From Planctomycetota bacterium (GTDB taxonomy: Bacteria > Planctomycetota > Planctomycetia > Gemmatales > Gemmataceae), in assembly GCA_021781415.1 (NCBI GenBank), contig JAJXWW010000085.1:62001-126000 (forward strand): 64,000 nucleotides of DNA, given 5' to 3'. Below are positions 45,019 through 54,139 of the stretch, one piece after another. The notes below the pieces were generated by a model. That model ran no database searches, was not told the origin of the DNA, and saw only the letters and a list, made by a program, of their open reading frames with translations. Each line of letters starts with the position of its first letter. The stretch's first letter is position 1. A program made the position numbers and the translations under genes.

Positions 45019-46080
45019 ATGGCTGGCGGAACGCGCGGACTGCGAGGCATTGCGGCGGGAGTTCTTCTACTGTCGGGCTGCGTCGGACTCGGCGATGCCC
45101 TGCCGTTGAAGTCTCCATCGAATCCCCCTCAAGAGCCTCGCGTTGCGACTCAGACGAGCGCCGCGGAAGCTCCGGTTGCCCAGGCCCAGCGCGATATTCC
45201 ACTGGTTCCGTTGCCATCGTTGACGCCTCCGACGCATCAGGCGTTCCGGCCGCCCTCGCCGCCGCCCGCCGTTCCAGCCGCCAACATCGATATCGCCTCG
45301 CCCCCTGCGGCACAGGCCGCCACTCTTATCGAGGATGCGAAATCAACGCCGCAACACTCGGCCCGACAGCTTCTCGAACGAGCCTCGTCCCGATGCTCGT
45401 CGCTCAATTCGTACATCGTTCGGCTCACACGGCGCGAGCATCTCAAGGGCAAGGGCAACGAGGAAGAGATCATCGCCTTCGCCTTTCGCAAACATCCATT
45501 CAGCGTCCATTTCAAATGGCTCGGCAAAACGGCGAACGGACGCGAGGTCGTCTACGTCAAGGATCGATTCGACAACAAGATTCATACCAAGGTGGCGAGT
45601 GGCGATGCTCCCTTGTTGCCGGCTGGAGCCAAGTTGTCCCTGTCTCCCGAAAACCCCCTGGTTCGCTCGGCCAGCCGTCATCCCATTACCGATGCCGGCG
45701 TCTCCCACTGCGTCGATTCTTTGATCGACATGCTCAACGCTCAGGATCGCGGCGATACGCGAGAGGGGACGATTGCCGTACTCCCGCCCCAAAAGCGCCC
45801 CGAATACGCACAACCAATCGAGACCATCGAACGCACCATTCCTCCCGGCGTCGAAGCGGATCTACCCCGTGGCGGACGACGATTCATCTACTTCGATCCC
45901 GACAGTCAACTCCCGTTACTCGTCGTCACTCTCGACGAAAAAGGCAACGAAGTAGAATACTACCGCTACGACCGATTGATGACCCCCGCCAATCTCGACG
46001 ACGACGACTTTAACCCCGACAAACTGTGGGCCAAACGGCCGGCGGCAGGCGGTAAGCAGAAAGCGGAAGACAGAAGGTAA
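45019..46080 (+). CDS. DUF1571-type lipoprotein
   Basis: The 353-residue protein has a lipobox (LLLSGC) and a proline/alanine-rich stalk to about residue 105. A domain follows that begins ARQLLERASSRCSSLNSYIVRLTRRE and continues AFAFRKHPFSVHFKWLG, which I associate with DUF1571, a planctomycete-rich family related in shape to LolA/outer-membrane lipoprotein carriers. The C-terminal FIYFDPDSQLPLLVVTLDEKGNEVEYYRYDRL is typical. AAGGGA precedes the ATG. Function unknown; envelope lipid or lipoprotein handling is a guess from the fold. Confidence 0.75.
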   Translation: MAGGTRGLRGIAAGVLLLSGCVGLGDALPLKSPSNPPQEPRVATQTSAAEAPVAQAQRDIPLVPLPSLTPPTHQAFRPPSPPPAVPAANIDIASPPAAQAATLIEDAKSTPQHSARQLLERASSRCSSLNSYIVRLTRREHLKGKGNEEEIIAFAFRKHPFSVHFKWLGKTANGREVVYVKDRFDNKIHTKVASGDAPLLPAGAKLSLSPENPLVRSASRHPITDAGVSHCVDSLIDMLNAQDRGDTREGTIAVLPPQKRPEYAQPIETIERTIPPGVEADLPRGGRRFIYFDPDSQLPLLVVTLDEKGNEVEYYRYDRLMTPANLDDDDFNPDKLWAKRPAAGGKQKAEDRR

Positions 46081-46162
46081 AAGAGGTTTCGGTGGATCGC
46101 CTGTCTATCGCTCGCTGCTTCTCATGGACGCAGTTTGGCCTCGCGGCAAACGCGCGCGGGCG

Positions 46163-48094
46163 TTAAGAACCCCCTTCGCCCGCGGATCGGCCGGCGACTG
46201 AAGAATGACGGCGGCGCGGACGTGCCAGCGATAATGCCTCGCGGAAGTCGATTTGACGGCACGACGAACCCGATTCCAGATAGCGGTGCATCAACGCCAT
46301 CGTCTCATCGACGAGATCGACTTGAATGAGCAGCAGTTCGCCGGGACGCGCGCGTTCCAAAGCGTATTCCAACGCCTGAATCGCTCCGTCCACTTCTTCG
46401 ATGTGCTTGACGCGGCAGCGCCCCGTCAACCCTTTGCGGAATAGAGAATTGATCTCGCCCGGAGCGCGGCCGCGGATACAGTTCTCTTCTTCGTAGAGAA
46501 TCACGCGGTCGAAGGCGTCGCCGAGAAGTTCGCCCTGACGGATGAGGTCGATGTCGCGGCGGTCTCCGGCGGCGGAGTAGACGGCGGAACGGAACTTGTG
46601 GGGCAACGCCTCGAAGGTCTCGATCAACGAAGCCAACGACGAAGTGTTGTGCCCGTAGTCCATGATGACCGTGGCGTCGTTGAACTCCAGCACGTTGAAG
46701 CGAGCGGGGGCAAGATCCAGGTCGGCGACGAACGTTTCGAGTCCCGTGAGGATCACTTCGCATGGGACGCCGAGAACCCAAGCGGCGGCAGCGGCGGCCA
46801 GCGCGTTTTCGACCTGGAAGCCGACGAGGCCGCCGTGCGTCAGCGGCACGTTTTCCAGACTCACCAAGGGGATCTCCTGCGCTCCCTCGGCGAGAATGAT
46901 GCGACGATCCCGAACAAAAGCGGCGCGGCCACCGCGGAGGCGATGCTCGACGACCACCGGATGGTGCCCGTCTCGGGCAAAGAAAACGACCGATCCTGGA
47001 CAATAAGTAGCCATGTCGGCAACTAATGGATCGTCCGCCTTGAGGACGGCGTTGCCTTCGGGGGCCACCACATCCACGATGGCACGCTTGACGCGCGCGA
47101 GCTGTTCGAGCGTCTCGATGTCGCCGATTCCCAGATGATCGCCCTCGGCAATGTTGGTGACGACGGCGACATCGCAGCGATCGAAACCGAGTCCGGCGCG
47201 GAGAATGCCGCCGCGTGCCGTTTCCAATACCGCAGCCTCGACGCGCGGATCGCCCAAGACCACGCGCGCGCTGAGCGGCCCGCTACAATCGCCGGCCTCA
47301 ACGCGCTGGCCGTCGATGTAGATGCCTTCCGTACACGTCATGCCCACACAGCGTTGCGTGCAAGCGAGGATGTGGGCGATCAAGCGCGTCGTCGTCGTTT
47401 TACCGTTGACGCCGGTAACGGCGGCGATGGGAATGCGCCCCTTCTGTCCGGCGGGGAACAAACGATCGAGCAATCCCTCGACGGGCGGGACGAGATTGGC
47501 GAGCGATACTTGTCGCTGGCGAATTCCATGACCGAGGACGAATCGATCGGAGTCGTCGAGCCGAGCGATGGGGATGTGCCGCTGCCGAGCCGCTTGTCGC
47601 AGAGCGGTCTCCGTCGGATGCGGGCGGTGGCGTTGGGCGACTTCACGCAGTTGGGCCAACGCGCCTTCGACATCGAAGGATCGGTCGTGGACGGCGGCCA
47701 AACAGAGATCGCGGCCTACCTCGAGCGACGCGCGACCGAGTTCTTCGCATTCAAATTCAAGAGCGACTTTGTACACGCCGTCTTCGTGGGTTTCGCGCGT
47801 GCGACCGAAGCCGACGGGCGTACCGGCCAACGATTGCAACTCGAGCGCGACGTGTTCGAGGATATGCGCCTGCCAGGTACCGCGCCGCAGGCGCTCCAAA
47901 AAGCCGCCGCGCTTGCCGACGCTGCAACGATGTTCGATTAAAGACGGAAGCCAAGCCATGAGTCGATCCGTAAAGCCCGGCAACTCATCGGACGGGGAAT
48001 CCTTCAATGTTCCCAGATCGACCCAGGCTTCGAGGACGGGATAATTCGCCCAGATGTTGGGACCGCCAAGAAGCCGGACTTTCCTGAACTCCAT
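46163..48094 (-). CDS. Cyanophycin-synthetase-like protein lacking the ATP-grasp domain
   Basis: The 643-residue protein matches the N-terminal domain of CphA (RLLGGPNIWANYPVLEAWVDLG; HILEH at 77-81). It then has only about 40 residues of the pre-ATP-grasp region (PIARLDDSDRFVLGHGIRQR). It passes straight into a complete Mur-ligase-like domain with P-loop GVNGKTTTT (228-236), MDYGHNTSSL and AGDRRDIDL. Standard CphA1 is about 870-900 residues, so roughly 250 residues of the aspartate-adding ATP-grasp domain are missing without a frameshift. It might ligate one amino acid to a carboxylated substrate. GGGAGGAGAAC precedes the ATG. It is divergent from the ABC exporter. Confidence 0.82.
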   Translation of the reverse strand: MEFRKVRLLGGPNIWANYPVLEAWVDLGTLKDSPSDELPGFTDRLMAWLPSLIEHRCSVGKRGGFLERLRRGTWQAHILEHVALELQSLAGTPVGFGRTRETHEDGVYKVALEFECEELGRASLEVGRDLCLAAVHDRSFDVEGALAQLREVAQRHRPHPTETALRQAARQRHIPIARLDDSDRFVLGHGIRQRQVSLANLVPPVEGLLDRLFPAGQKGRIPIAAVTGVNGKTTTTRLIAHILACTQRCVGMTCTEGIYIDGQRVEAGDCSGPLSARVVLGDPRVEAAVLETARGGILRAGLGFDRCDVAVVTNIAEGDHLGIGDIETLEQLARVKRAIVDVVAPEGNAVLKADDPLVADMATYCPGSVVFFARDGHHPVVVEHRLRGGRAAFVRDRRIILAEGAQEIPLVSLENVPLTHGGLVGFQVENALAAAAAAWVLGVPCEVILTGLETFVADLDLAPARFNVLEFNDATVIMDYGHNTSSLASLIETFEALPHKFRSAVYSAAGDRRDIDLIRQGELLGDAFDRVILYEEENCIRGRAPGEINSLFRKGLTGRCRVKHIEEVDGAIQALEYALERARPGELLLIQVDLVDETMALMHRYLESGSSCRQIDFREALSLARPRRRHSSVAGRSAGEGGS

Positions 48095-48640
48095 CTGTCA
48101 GTTCTCCTCCCACCGAGTCTGCGGTGAGGTAAATAGGCATGAAATTGCCGAACGGTACTAGAAGATTCCGGTAGGTTTGTGGACTCGCGCAGCGCACTAC
48201 CGCACGAGACGACAGTCGTTGTCTCCGTGTTTGCGCCGACGTTGGCGCGCTCTGGGAGGTATCTAAGGTCGAAATCCGTTTCGCACATCGGTGCAGATTG
48301 GAAGCAATTCGCGTGCCTTCCCGAAGAATCGAGGAACCAAGTCGTCGCCGAGCGGGCGCGAAGCCACAGCGAGAAACTTAAGGGAGGAGGACACGTCAAC
48401 TCCTACTCGATGGGTTATTCGCCGTCCTATAACGACGACACAGCCCCGTTCCGGTTGGGCGTCCGGTTGGGCTGACTTTAGACTCATCACCATCTAGTAT
48501 AGAGACTGCATGGGTCGATGGTTAGGGGCTAAGTGCGATTTGCCCCCTGAAATCGAGTGCGCGATACCACATAAGCCGGAAGGCGAACCGACCTTGGGCA
48601 AATCCCCCAATCGTCAGACAATGAGGAGAACTGGGCAAAC
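48095..48640. other. 546-bp gap between divergent genes
   Basis: The gap must contain promoters for the CphA-like gene and the ABC exporter. One plus-strand frame ending at 48475 has a protein-like tail (MGYSPSYNDDTAPFRLGVRL) reminiscent of a formylglycine-generating-enzyme C-terminus, but has no supported start and may be a gene fragment. No hairpin of note was seen. Confidence 0.45.
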
Positions 48641-50878
48641 TTGAACGAATCGGATGAGAAATGGGGCGCGTTGCCGCCCGAATGGCGCGAAGACATTGCC
48701 GCTCAGCTGCAAGCCGGCGAGGTGCTGCTGGCCTGGTTCGAGCCGGACCTCGACGAAGGCTTGCGCTATGCGCGCGGCTTGGTGGTTCTCACCGATCGGC
48801 GGGTGCTGGCGTGCCGGGAGGCGTGCTGGGACGATTGGCCATTGACTCAAGGAACGAGTCTGCGCACCGCCGAGCATGGGAGTGCCGGTCTGCTCGAATG
48901 GGTAGATGGCGCGGGACGGCTCGCCTGTTGGCGCTACACGGCGGCCAAGGCGACGGCGGCGCATCGACTGGTTCAACGATTGTCGGCGTTACAGTCGAAC
49001 AAGTCCGAAGACTTTGAGTCGGCGCGCGCCGTTTGCCCCAGTTGTGGCGCGACCATCGACGCCGACGACGGCCGCTGTGAAACCTGCGTCGCGGGTCCGG
49101 CCAAAGTCTCGGCGTCGGCGCTGCTGCGCCTCGTCTCGTTTGCCCGCCCCCGCGCGGGCCTGATCGCGCTGGGCTTCGTGCTGACGCTATCGGCGACCGC
49201 TGCCGGGTTGGTGCCGCCGTATCTTACGATGCCGCTCATCGATAACGTCTTGATCCCTTGGCAAGAGAACCAGGTCGATAACTTTCATCTAGCCGTCTGG
49301 TATCTCAGCGGCTTGGCGGCGGCGGCGCTTTTGGCTTGGCTGCTCGAATGGGGCAAGCTCTATGTCTTGGCCTGGGTTAGCGAACGCATCAGCGCCGATC
49401 TGCGCTCCCAAACTTACGCTCATTTGCAGCGCCTCTCGGTCGAATTTTTCGGTGGCAAGCGCACCGGCGATCTCATCTCGCGCATCAGCAACGACACCGA
49501 ACGCTTGTGCAACTTCTTATCGCTGAATTTGATCGACTTCGCCACCGATATTTTGATGATCGCGATGACGGCGGCGATCCTGTTCGCCATCGATCCGCTG
49601 TTGGCGACGGCCGCCTTGTGTCCGTTTCCCATTATCTTGTGGATGGTGGCGCGGGTGCGCGCCCGGTTGCTTCGCGGCTATCTGCAAGCGGGAGCGGCTT
49701 GGGGGGCGATGACCAGCGTGTTGGCCGACACCATTCCCGGCATTCGCGTCGTCAAGGCATTCGCCCAGGAAAGCCGCGAGATCGAACGCTTCGACACCAG
49801 CAATGAGCGCGTTTTTCACTCTGCCAATCGCTTAAATAAGGTTTGGTCGCTCTTTGGACCGACCGTGACGCTTCTCACCACGGCGGGACTGTTGATCGTC
49901 TGGGCGTTCGGCATTTGGCACGTCCAGCGCGGTGCGATCAAGGTCGGAGTTCTAACGGCTTTTCTGGCCTACATCGCTCGCTTCTATACGCGCATCGAGT
50001 CGATGATCCGCATGGCCTCGGCGGTTCAGCGCGCCTCGGCCAGCGCCCAGCGCGTCTTTGAAATTCTCGATAAACACAGCAACGTGCCGGAGCCGACACG
50101 ACCCGTTCGCCCCGGCAGGCTCCAAGGACGCATCGAACTGCGAGGGGTGCGCTTCAAGTACGGAGCCCGCGAGGTGCTGCACGGTCTCAATCTGGCGGTA
50201 GAACCCGGCGAGATGATCGGGTTGGTGGGACCGAGCGGCGCGGGAAAAAGCACGCTCATCAATCTCATTTGCCGCTTTTACGATGTCAGCGCCGGAGCGA
50301 TTCTCGTCGATGGCGTCGATATTCGGTCTTATCCAGTCGAGGAGTATCGCCGGAATATCGGTATCGTTTTGCAGGATCCGTTCTTGTTCTACGGAACCAT
50401 CGCCGAGAACATCGCCTACGGTCGAACCGACGCCAGCCGCGAGGAGATCGTGGCGGCGGCGCGGGCGGCGCGCGCGCACGAGTTCATCCTGCGCTTGCCC
50501 TGCGGCTACGATTCGTTGGTCGGCGAACGCGGTCAATCGCTGTCCGGGGGCGAACGGCAACGCATCTCCATCGCCCGCGCCCTGCTCATCGATCCGCGCA
50601 TTCTCATCCTCGACGAGGCGACTTCTTCCGTCGATACCGAAACGGAACGCGAGATTCAGACTGCGCTGGAGAATCTGATTCGCGGACGCACCACCATTGC
50701 CATCGCCCATCGCCTCAGCACCCTCCGCCGCGCCAATCGACTCGTCGTCGTTGAGAACGGCCATATCGCGGAGATTGGCCGGCACGACGAATTGCTCGAA
50801 GCGCGCGGCAGCTACGCGCGTTTGCACCAAGCGCAAATGGAACTGGTCAACGGGAGAGTCTCCGATGACAACGAATGA
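48641..50878 (+). CDS. ABC exporter with N-terminal PH-like region and zinc ribbon
   Basis: The 745-residue half-transporter has an N-terminal domain of about 120 residues (RYARGLVVLTDRRVLACRE) that looks like a bacterial PH-type fold. A zinc ribbon follows (Cys132, 135, 146, 149) and then six transmembrane helices. The ATPase has Walker A GPSGAGKST (about 528), signature LSGGERQR (about 633), Walker B ILILDEATSS and AHRLS. It should act as a homodimer. I recall transporters of this architecture being listed as cyanophycin-metabolism-associated, and the divergent CphA-like gene agrees. A TTG start is inferred behind GAGGAG; no better ATG exists in frame. Confidence 0.87.
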   Translation: MNESDEKWGALPPEWREDIAAQLQAGEVLLAWFEPDLDEGLRYARGLVVLTDRRVLACREACWDDWPLTQGTSLRTAEHGSAGLLEWVDGAGRLACWRYTAAKATAAHRLVQRLSALQSNKSEDFESARAVCPSCGATIDADDGRCETCVAGPAKVSASALLRLVSFARPRAGLIALGFVLTLSATAAGLVPPYLTMPLIDNVLIPWQENQVDNFHLAVWYLSGLAAAALLAWLLEWGKLYVLAWVSERISADLRSQTYAHLQRLSVEFFGGKRTGDLISRISNDTERLCNFLSLNLIDFATDILMIAMTAAILFAIDPLLATAALCPFPIILWMVARVRARLLRGYLQAGAAWGAMTSVLADTIPGIRVVKAFAQESREIERFDTSNERVFHSANRLNKVWSLFGPTVTLLTTAGLLIVWAFGIWHVQRGAIKVGVLTAFLAYIARFYTRIESMIRMASAVQRASASAQRVFEILDKHSNVPEPTRPVRPGRLQGRIELRGVRFKYGAREVLHGLNLAVEPGEMIGLVGPSGAGKSTLINLICRFYDVSAGAILVDGVDIRSYPVEEYRRNIGIVLQDPFLFYGTIAENIAYGRTDASREEIVAAARAARAHEFILRLPCGYDSLVGERGQSLSGGERQRISIARALLIDPRILILDEATSSVDTETEREIQTALENLIRGRTTIAIAHRLSTLRRANRLVVVENGHIAEIGRHDELLEARGSYARLHQAQMELVNGRVSDDNE

Positions 50879-51365
50879 GAGAAGCGTCGCGCCCGGCGAA
50901 TCCCCACCGTTCTCTCTCGGGCACGACGATTGGGGCCGACTGGTGTTGACCGACGCCGAGGGAAATCGATGCCCCGGCGTCGAGGTGGTCCGCGCCTTCC
51001 CACTGTCCGCTCCGCGCCAGTTTGTCTCAATTTGCGATCCGAAAGGAAGAGAATTGCTCTGGCTCGATCGGCTCGACGACTTGCCGGAATCCCTAGCTCA
51101 GTGCGTGGAGGAGGAACTGTCGAAGCGCGAATTCTTGCCGATCGTCCACCGCATTGTGAGCATCTCGTCGCCGGTGGAACCGTCCGAATGGGAGGTTGAG
51201 ACCGATCGCGGTCCCACTTTTTTCATGCTCGACAGCGAAGACGACATTCACGAGTTAGACGAGTGCCGCGCTCTCATCACCGACGCCCACGGCATCCGCT
51301 ATCTTATTCCAGACAAGACGAAGTTGGATGAAGGTAGCCTGCGATATCTGGAACGGTATTTGTGA
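50865..51365 (+). CDS. DUF1854-family protein
   Basis: The 166-residue protein, starting at an ATG inside the 3' end of the exporter gene (14-base overlap), is a soluble acidic protein. Its layout of WGRLVLTDAEGNRCPGVEVVRAFP, then GRELLWLDRLDDLP and a C-terminal TDAHGIRYLIPDKTKLDEGSLRYLERYL is what I recall for DUF1854. In proteobacteria DUF1854 genes adjoin the same ABC exporter and cyanophycin synthetase genes. It probably works with the exporter, to which it is translationally coupled. No catalytic residues are evident. Confidence 0.8.
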   Translation: MTTNERSVAPGESPPFSLGHDDWGRLVLTDAEGNRCPGVEVVRAFPLSAPRQFVSICDPKGRELLWLDRLDDLPESLAQCVEEELSKREFLPIVHRIVSISSPVEPSEWEVETDRGPTFFMLDSEDDIHELDECRALITDAHGIRYLIPDKTKLDEGSLRYLERYL

Positions 51366-51491
51366 CAACCCTCGGCAAGCAAGGCATTCCGTTTGGTATA
51401 ATGGCGGAGTGAAGGGAGCTTGGAGACGATCCGCTTCTCGGAGCGATTCTGAGTGGGCTACCGCGTTCGTGTTGCAAGGGAGGCAAAGACG

Positions 51492-51767
51492 ATGGAATAT
51501 CTACACAGAGAATTCGATCTGGCCCAAGACGACGTGGTCGAGATCCTCCTATCTGGAAATGCAGCGAATGTCTTGTTGCTGGACGGCGATAATTTTGAGA
51601 ACTATCGGCAAGGCAAGCCCTACAAGTGTTTTGGCGGATACGCGCGGACCACTCCGTTTCGGATTGACGCGCCGCACGCCGGACGATGGCATTTGGTTGT
51701 CGATCTCGGGGGAGGAGCAGGCCAAGTAAAGGCATCGAGCCGCGTCATCCACAATCAATTGGCGTGA
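51492..51767 (+). CDS. DUF1883-domain protein
   Basis: The 91-residue protein is a single small beta domain with MEYLHREFDLAQDDVVEILLSGNAANVLLLD at the start and GRWHLVVDLGGGAGQVKASSRVI at the end, the pattern I know as DUF1883. That domain is often fused to TIR domains in bacterial proteins; here it stands alone. GGGAGG lies 8 bases before the ATG. The next gene, a membrane protein, begins 10 bases after its stop, so the two are an operon. Function unknown. Confidence 0.72.
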   Translation: MEYLHREFDLAQDDVVEILLSGNAANVLLLDGDNFENYRQGKPYKCFGGYARTTPFRIDAPHAGRWHLVVDLGGGAGQVKASSRVIHNQLA

Positions 51768-51777
51768 GGGTACAATT

Positions 51778-52182
51778 GTGGCTGCCCGAAGGAAAAATCC
51801 CGAGCCGCCGCTCCGAATTGCCCCGCTGGGTGAATTGCGCGCCTACACGATCTCGGAACACGAGTTGGAAAACCTGGAGCAAGGTACTCCAGTCTCCGAC
51901 CTGCTGACAATCGGCCTCTGCTTACTCTCGTCTGCGTTAACTCTCTTCTGTACGCTTGTCGGCACGCCCTTACCGACCCATACATTTACCCTCTTTTTTT
52001 GCTCATTTCTCATCGTTGGTTTGGGAGGCGGCATTTGCACTTTTCTCGGCTACCGTTTGCGGAAAAGTACGAAAGAACTGACGCGACAGATACGCGCTCG
52101 CATGCCGGAGACGCCTCCGATCCAGCAAACTTCTCCCGAACCACCTCCCCCGGAATCCTTGATTCCGCCGACAATCCAATAG
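51778..52182 (+). CDS. Small two-span membrane protein after DUF1883
   Basis: The 134-residue protein starts at a GTG. A soluble N-terminal segment of about 40 residues is followed by two helices (LLTIGLCLLSSALTLFCTLVG and FTLFFCSFLIVGLGGGICTFLGY). A charged stretch and a proline-rich tail follow. It could be the membrane partner of the DUF1883 protein, since the genes are separated by 10 bases. No family recognised. Confidence 0.65.
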   Translation: MAARRKNPEPPLRIAPLGELRAYTISEHELENLEQGTPVSDLLTIGLCLLSSALTLFCTLVGTPLPTHTFTLFFCSFLIVGLGGGICTFLGYRLRKSTKELTRQIRARMPETPPIQQTSPEPPPPESLIPPTIQ

Positions 52183-52236
52183 ATTTTAGCGATCTGAAGC
52201 GAAATGCAACTGCGACTCCATCGACCGCAACACTAA

Positions 52237-52280
52237 CGGAAGCGTTAGCGGCGGATTCTCTTCCGTCGCTAACGCTTCCG
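52237..52280. terminator. 14-bp inverted repeat between convergent genes
   Basis: CGGAAGCGTTAGCG (52237-52250) is perfectly inverted at 52267-52280. It lies between the stops of the small membrane protein and the next, minus-strand gene. No T-run follows. A bidirectional terminator or another intergenic repeat family is likely. Confidence 0.65.
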
Positions 52281-52297
52281 GCTCCGACGTTTCGCGG

Positions 52298-53350
52298 CTA
52301 CCGCTTTGCCGGCGGTTGGGGCAAAGGACGAGGACGCATATCACCGAGCGCGGGTGTGGGCGGGATTACTTGTCGGAAGCCCTCAAGGGGCAAAGTCGAT
52401 ACCTTCACCAATTTTCCCGACTTATCCACTTCATAGGCCATGCCGAACTCGATCCCAAAAGTCGTACCGTGACGCATTCGGAAACGCTGGGGAGGAGGTA
52501 CTTTCATGGCCGTCCCCTTGGCTGGGAGAGGGGCCGGTTGAATCCCCGGTTTGCGATTCGGCGGCAACGGTAACGGAACGGGACGAGGGCGGATGTTGTC
52601 GGTATACTCGTAGGCTCCATCGCTTACGCGCGTTCGGAAACAGACGCGCAGATGTTGGCTTTCCGCGATCCAGGTGACGTAGAACAACTCCGTCGTCTCG
52701 CGCGGTCCCGTCGGTTTCTTGTCTTTCAGGGCATCTTTCCCTTCTTTGGCCAGCGCCTCCTCAAGCGTCTTCTTTTCGTCCTGCAAATAGGTCTGATAGC
52801 GTTTCCGGAGCAGGGCGACGACTTCGGGAACCTTGAGCGGATATTCCTTCGTGCCATCGAGCCGCTTCATACTCGTGGCAACGAACGCTTGGTCGGCCGG
52901 CGCGGCCAAGCCATCGTTGACTTCCACCTCGACCAGGGCATACGGCACGTCGATACCCCATTGCTTCACGGCCGTGGGGCTGGCCATGTCCAGCTGGGGA
53001 TAGGTTTTCCGCTGCTCTCCTTTTTCGCCGACGGCGATCTGCAGATTCGAGATGCGCGGTTTGTCGGCGACGGGGACGTACATCCATCGGTAACTGTTGC
53101 CGTTCGCGCTGAATCCCATGGCATCCGGTGGGCCGCCACGCCCTTCTTGGGCCATCATGGCGACAACATCGCTAACCACGATGCCGACGGTGCTTGCGGG
53201 CAAGGCTTGATATTTACGCTGAGGGATGAATGCTTTACGGTCTTTGACGATTTCGCTAATCGGCCCGCGCGGAGCGGGAGCGGCCCAAGCGATGCCGACG
53301 ACGGCGCTGGCCACGAAAGATAGGCCGACGATGCGAACGGGGAGAGACAT
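52298..53350 (-). CDS. Hypothetical secreted protein
   Basis: The 350-residue protein has a signal peptide (VGLSFVASAVVGIAWAAPAP), a mixed alpha/beta middle and a lysine/glutamate-rich helical segment (LLRKRYQTYLQDEKKTLEEALAKEGKDALKDKK, about 182-215). A proline-rich C-terminal third ends LPQPPAKR. No family or motif recognised. The gene is isolated, with AGGTT near the start and the ECF sigma gene divergent upstream. Whether the sigma factor controls it is unknown. Confidence 0.6.
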   Translation of the reverse strand: MSLPVRIVGLSFVASAVVGIAWAAPAPRGPISEIVKDRKAFIPQRKYQALPASTVGIVVSDVVAMMAQEGRGGPPDAMGFSANGNSYRWMYVPVADKPRISNLQIAVGEKGEQRKTYPQLDMASPTAVKQWGIDVPYALVEVEVNDGLAAPADQAFVATSMKRLDGTKEYPLKVPEVVALLRKRYQTYLQDEKKTLEEALAKEGKDALKDKKPTGPRETTELFYVTWIAESQHLRVCFRTRVSDGAYEYTDNIRPRPVPLPLPPNRKPGIQPAPLPAKGTAMKVPPPQRFRMRHGTTFGIEFGMAYEVDKSGKLVKVSTLPLEGFRQVIPPTPALGDMRPRPLPQPPAKR

Positions 53351-53536
53351 AAACCTAACCTCCGAAACAGAAAAGAGAACCCCTCCTAAGACGAGTTAAA
53401 CGGCGGAATCGTTTGGGAGCCATCGAGAAATCTTGCCGGACGATGTTAGCTCCGAGGCATTGCGTCGTCTTACCAGTGACTACCGAGCAGGGGATTCCTC
53501 TGGCCCACGGACGGGGGCGGATGAAATAATGGAACT

Positions 53537-54082
53537 ATGAAGTCAAAGCCGCCACCGGCCGATGTTCGCCGAGCGGACTTCGAGCAGCTGTACGAACGTC
53601 ACAGCCGCGAAGTCTGGGCCGTTGCCTATGCGCGCTGGATGAATGCCGACACCGCGTCGGACGTGATGCAGGAGACGTTCCTGCGTTTGTGGAAACAACA
53701 AGAGACTGGCGAAACGATTCTCAACCCGCGCGCCTGGCTATTGCGCGTCGCCCGAAACTTGGCCGAGGACTTTGCCAAAAGCGCTTTTCGCCGTAATGGC
53801 ACGAGTCCCCCTCAGACGATGAACGGCGTGCAGGCATCCGAACCCATGCCGTTAGAGCGGTTGGAGCGAGACGAAACCTTCGCTCAACTGCGCGAAGTGA
53901 TGGAACAGCTACCGAAAGCGGATCGCGAGATCCTGACGCTGCGATACGCTCTGGACTACGAAACGGGGGAGATCGCGGAGTTGCTGTCGATTAACGCCAC
54001 GGCCGTTCACATGCGGCTGAGTCGGGCTCGACAGCGTTTGGCCGACCGCCTCAAAAGGGAAGGCGTGGGACCGTTGCCGTGA
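53537..54082 (+). CDS. ECF-type sigma factor
   Basis: The 181-residue protein has region 2 (DFEQLYERHSREVWAVAYARWMNADTASDVMQETFLRLW) and region 4 (LPKADREILTLRYALDYETGEIAELLSINATAVHMRLSRARQRL), the minimal layout of extracytoplasmic-function sigma factors. No C-terminal extension is present. It would direct RNA polymerase to a small regulon. The gene 57 bases downstream encodes a single-span membrane protein that may be its anti-sigma factor. Confidence 0.92.
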   Translation: MKSKPPPADVRRADFEQLYERHSREVWAVAYARWMNADTASDVMQETFLRLWKQQETGETILNPRAWLLRVARNLAEDFAKSAFRRNGTSPPQTMNGVQASEPMPLERLERDETFAQLREVMEQLPKADREILTLRYALDYETGEIAELLSINATAVHMRLSRARQRLADRLKREGVGPLP

Positions 54083-54139
54083 TTTCCTCAACCCGGTCTC
54101 CGGTCGGACGGAGAACGCTCTCTCAGTGAGAAGGACGTT

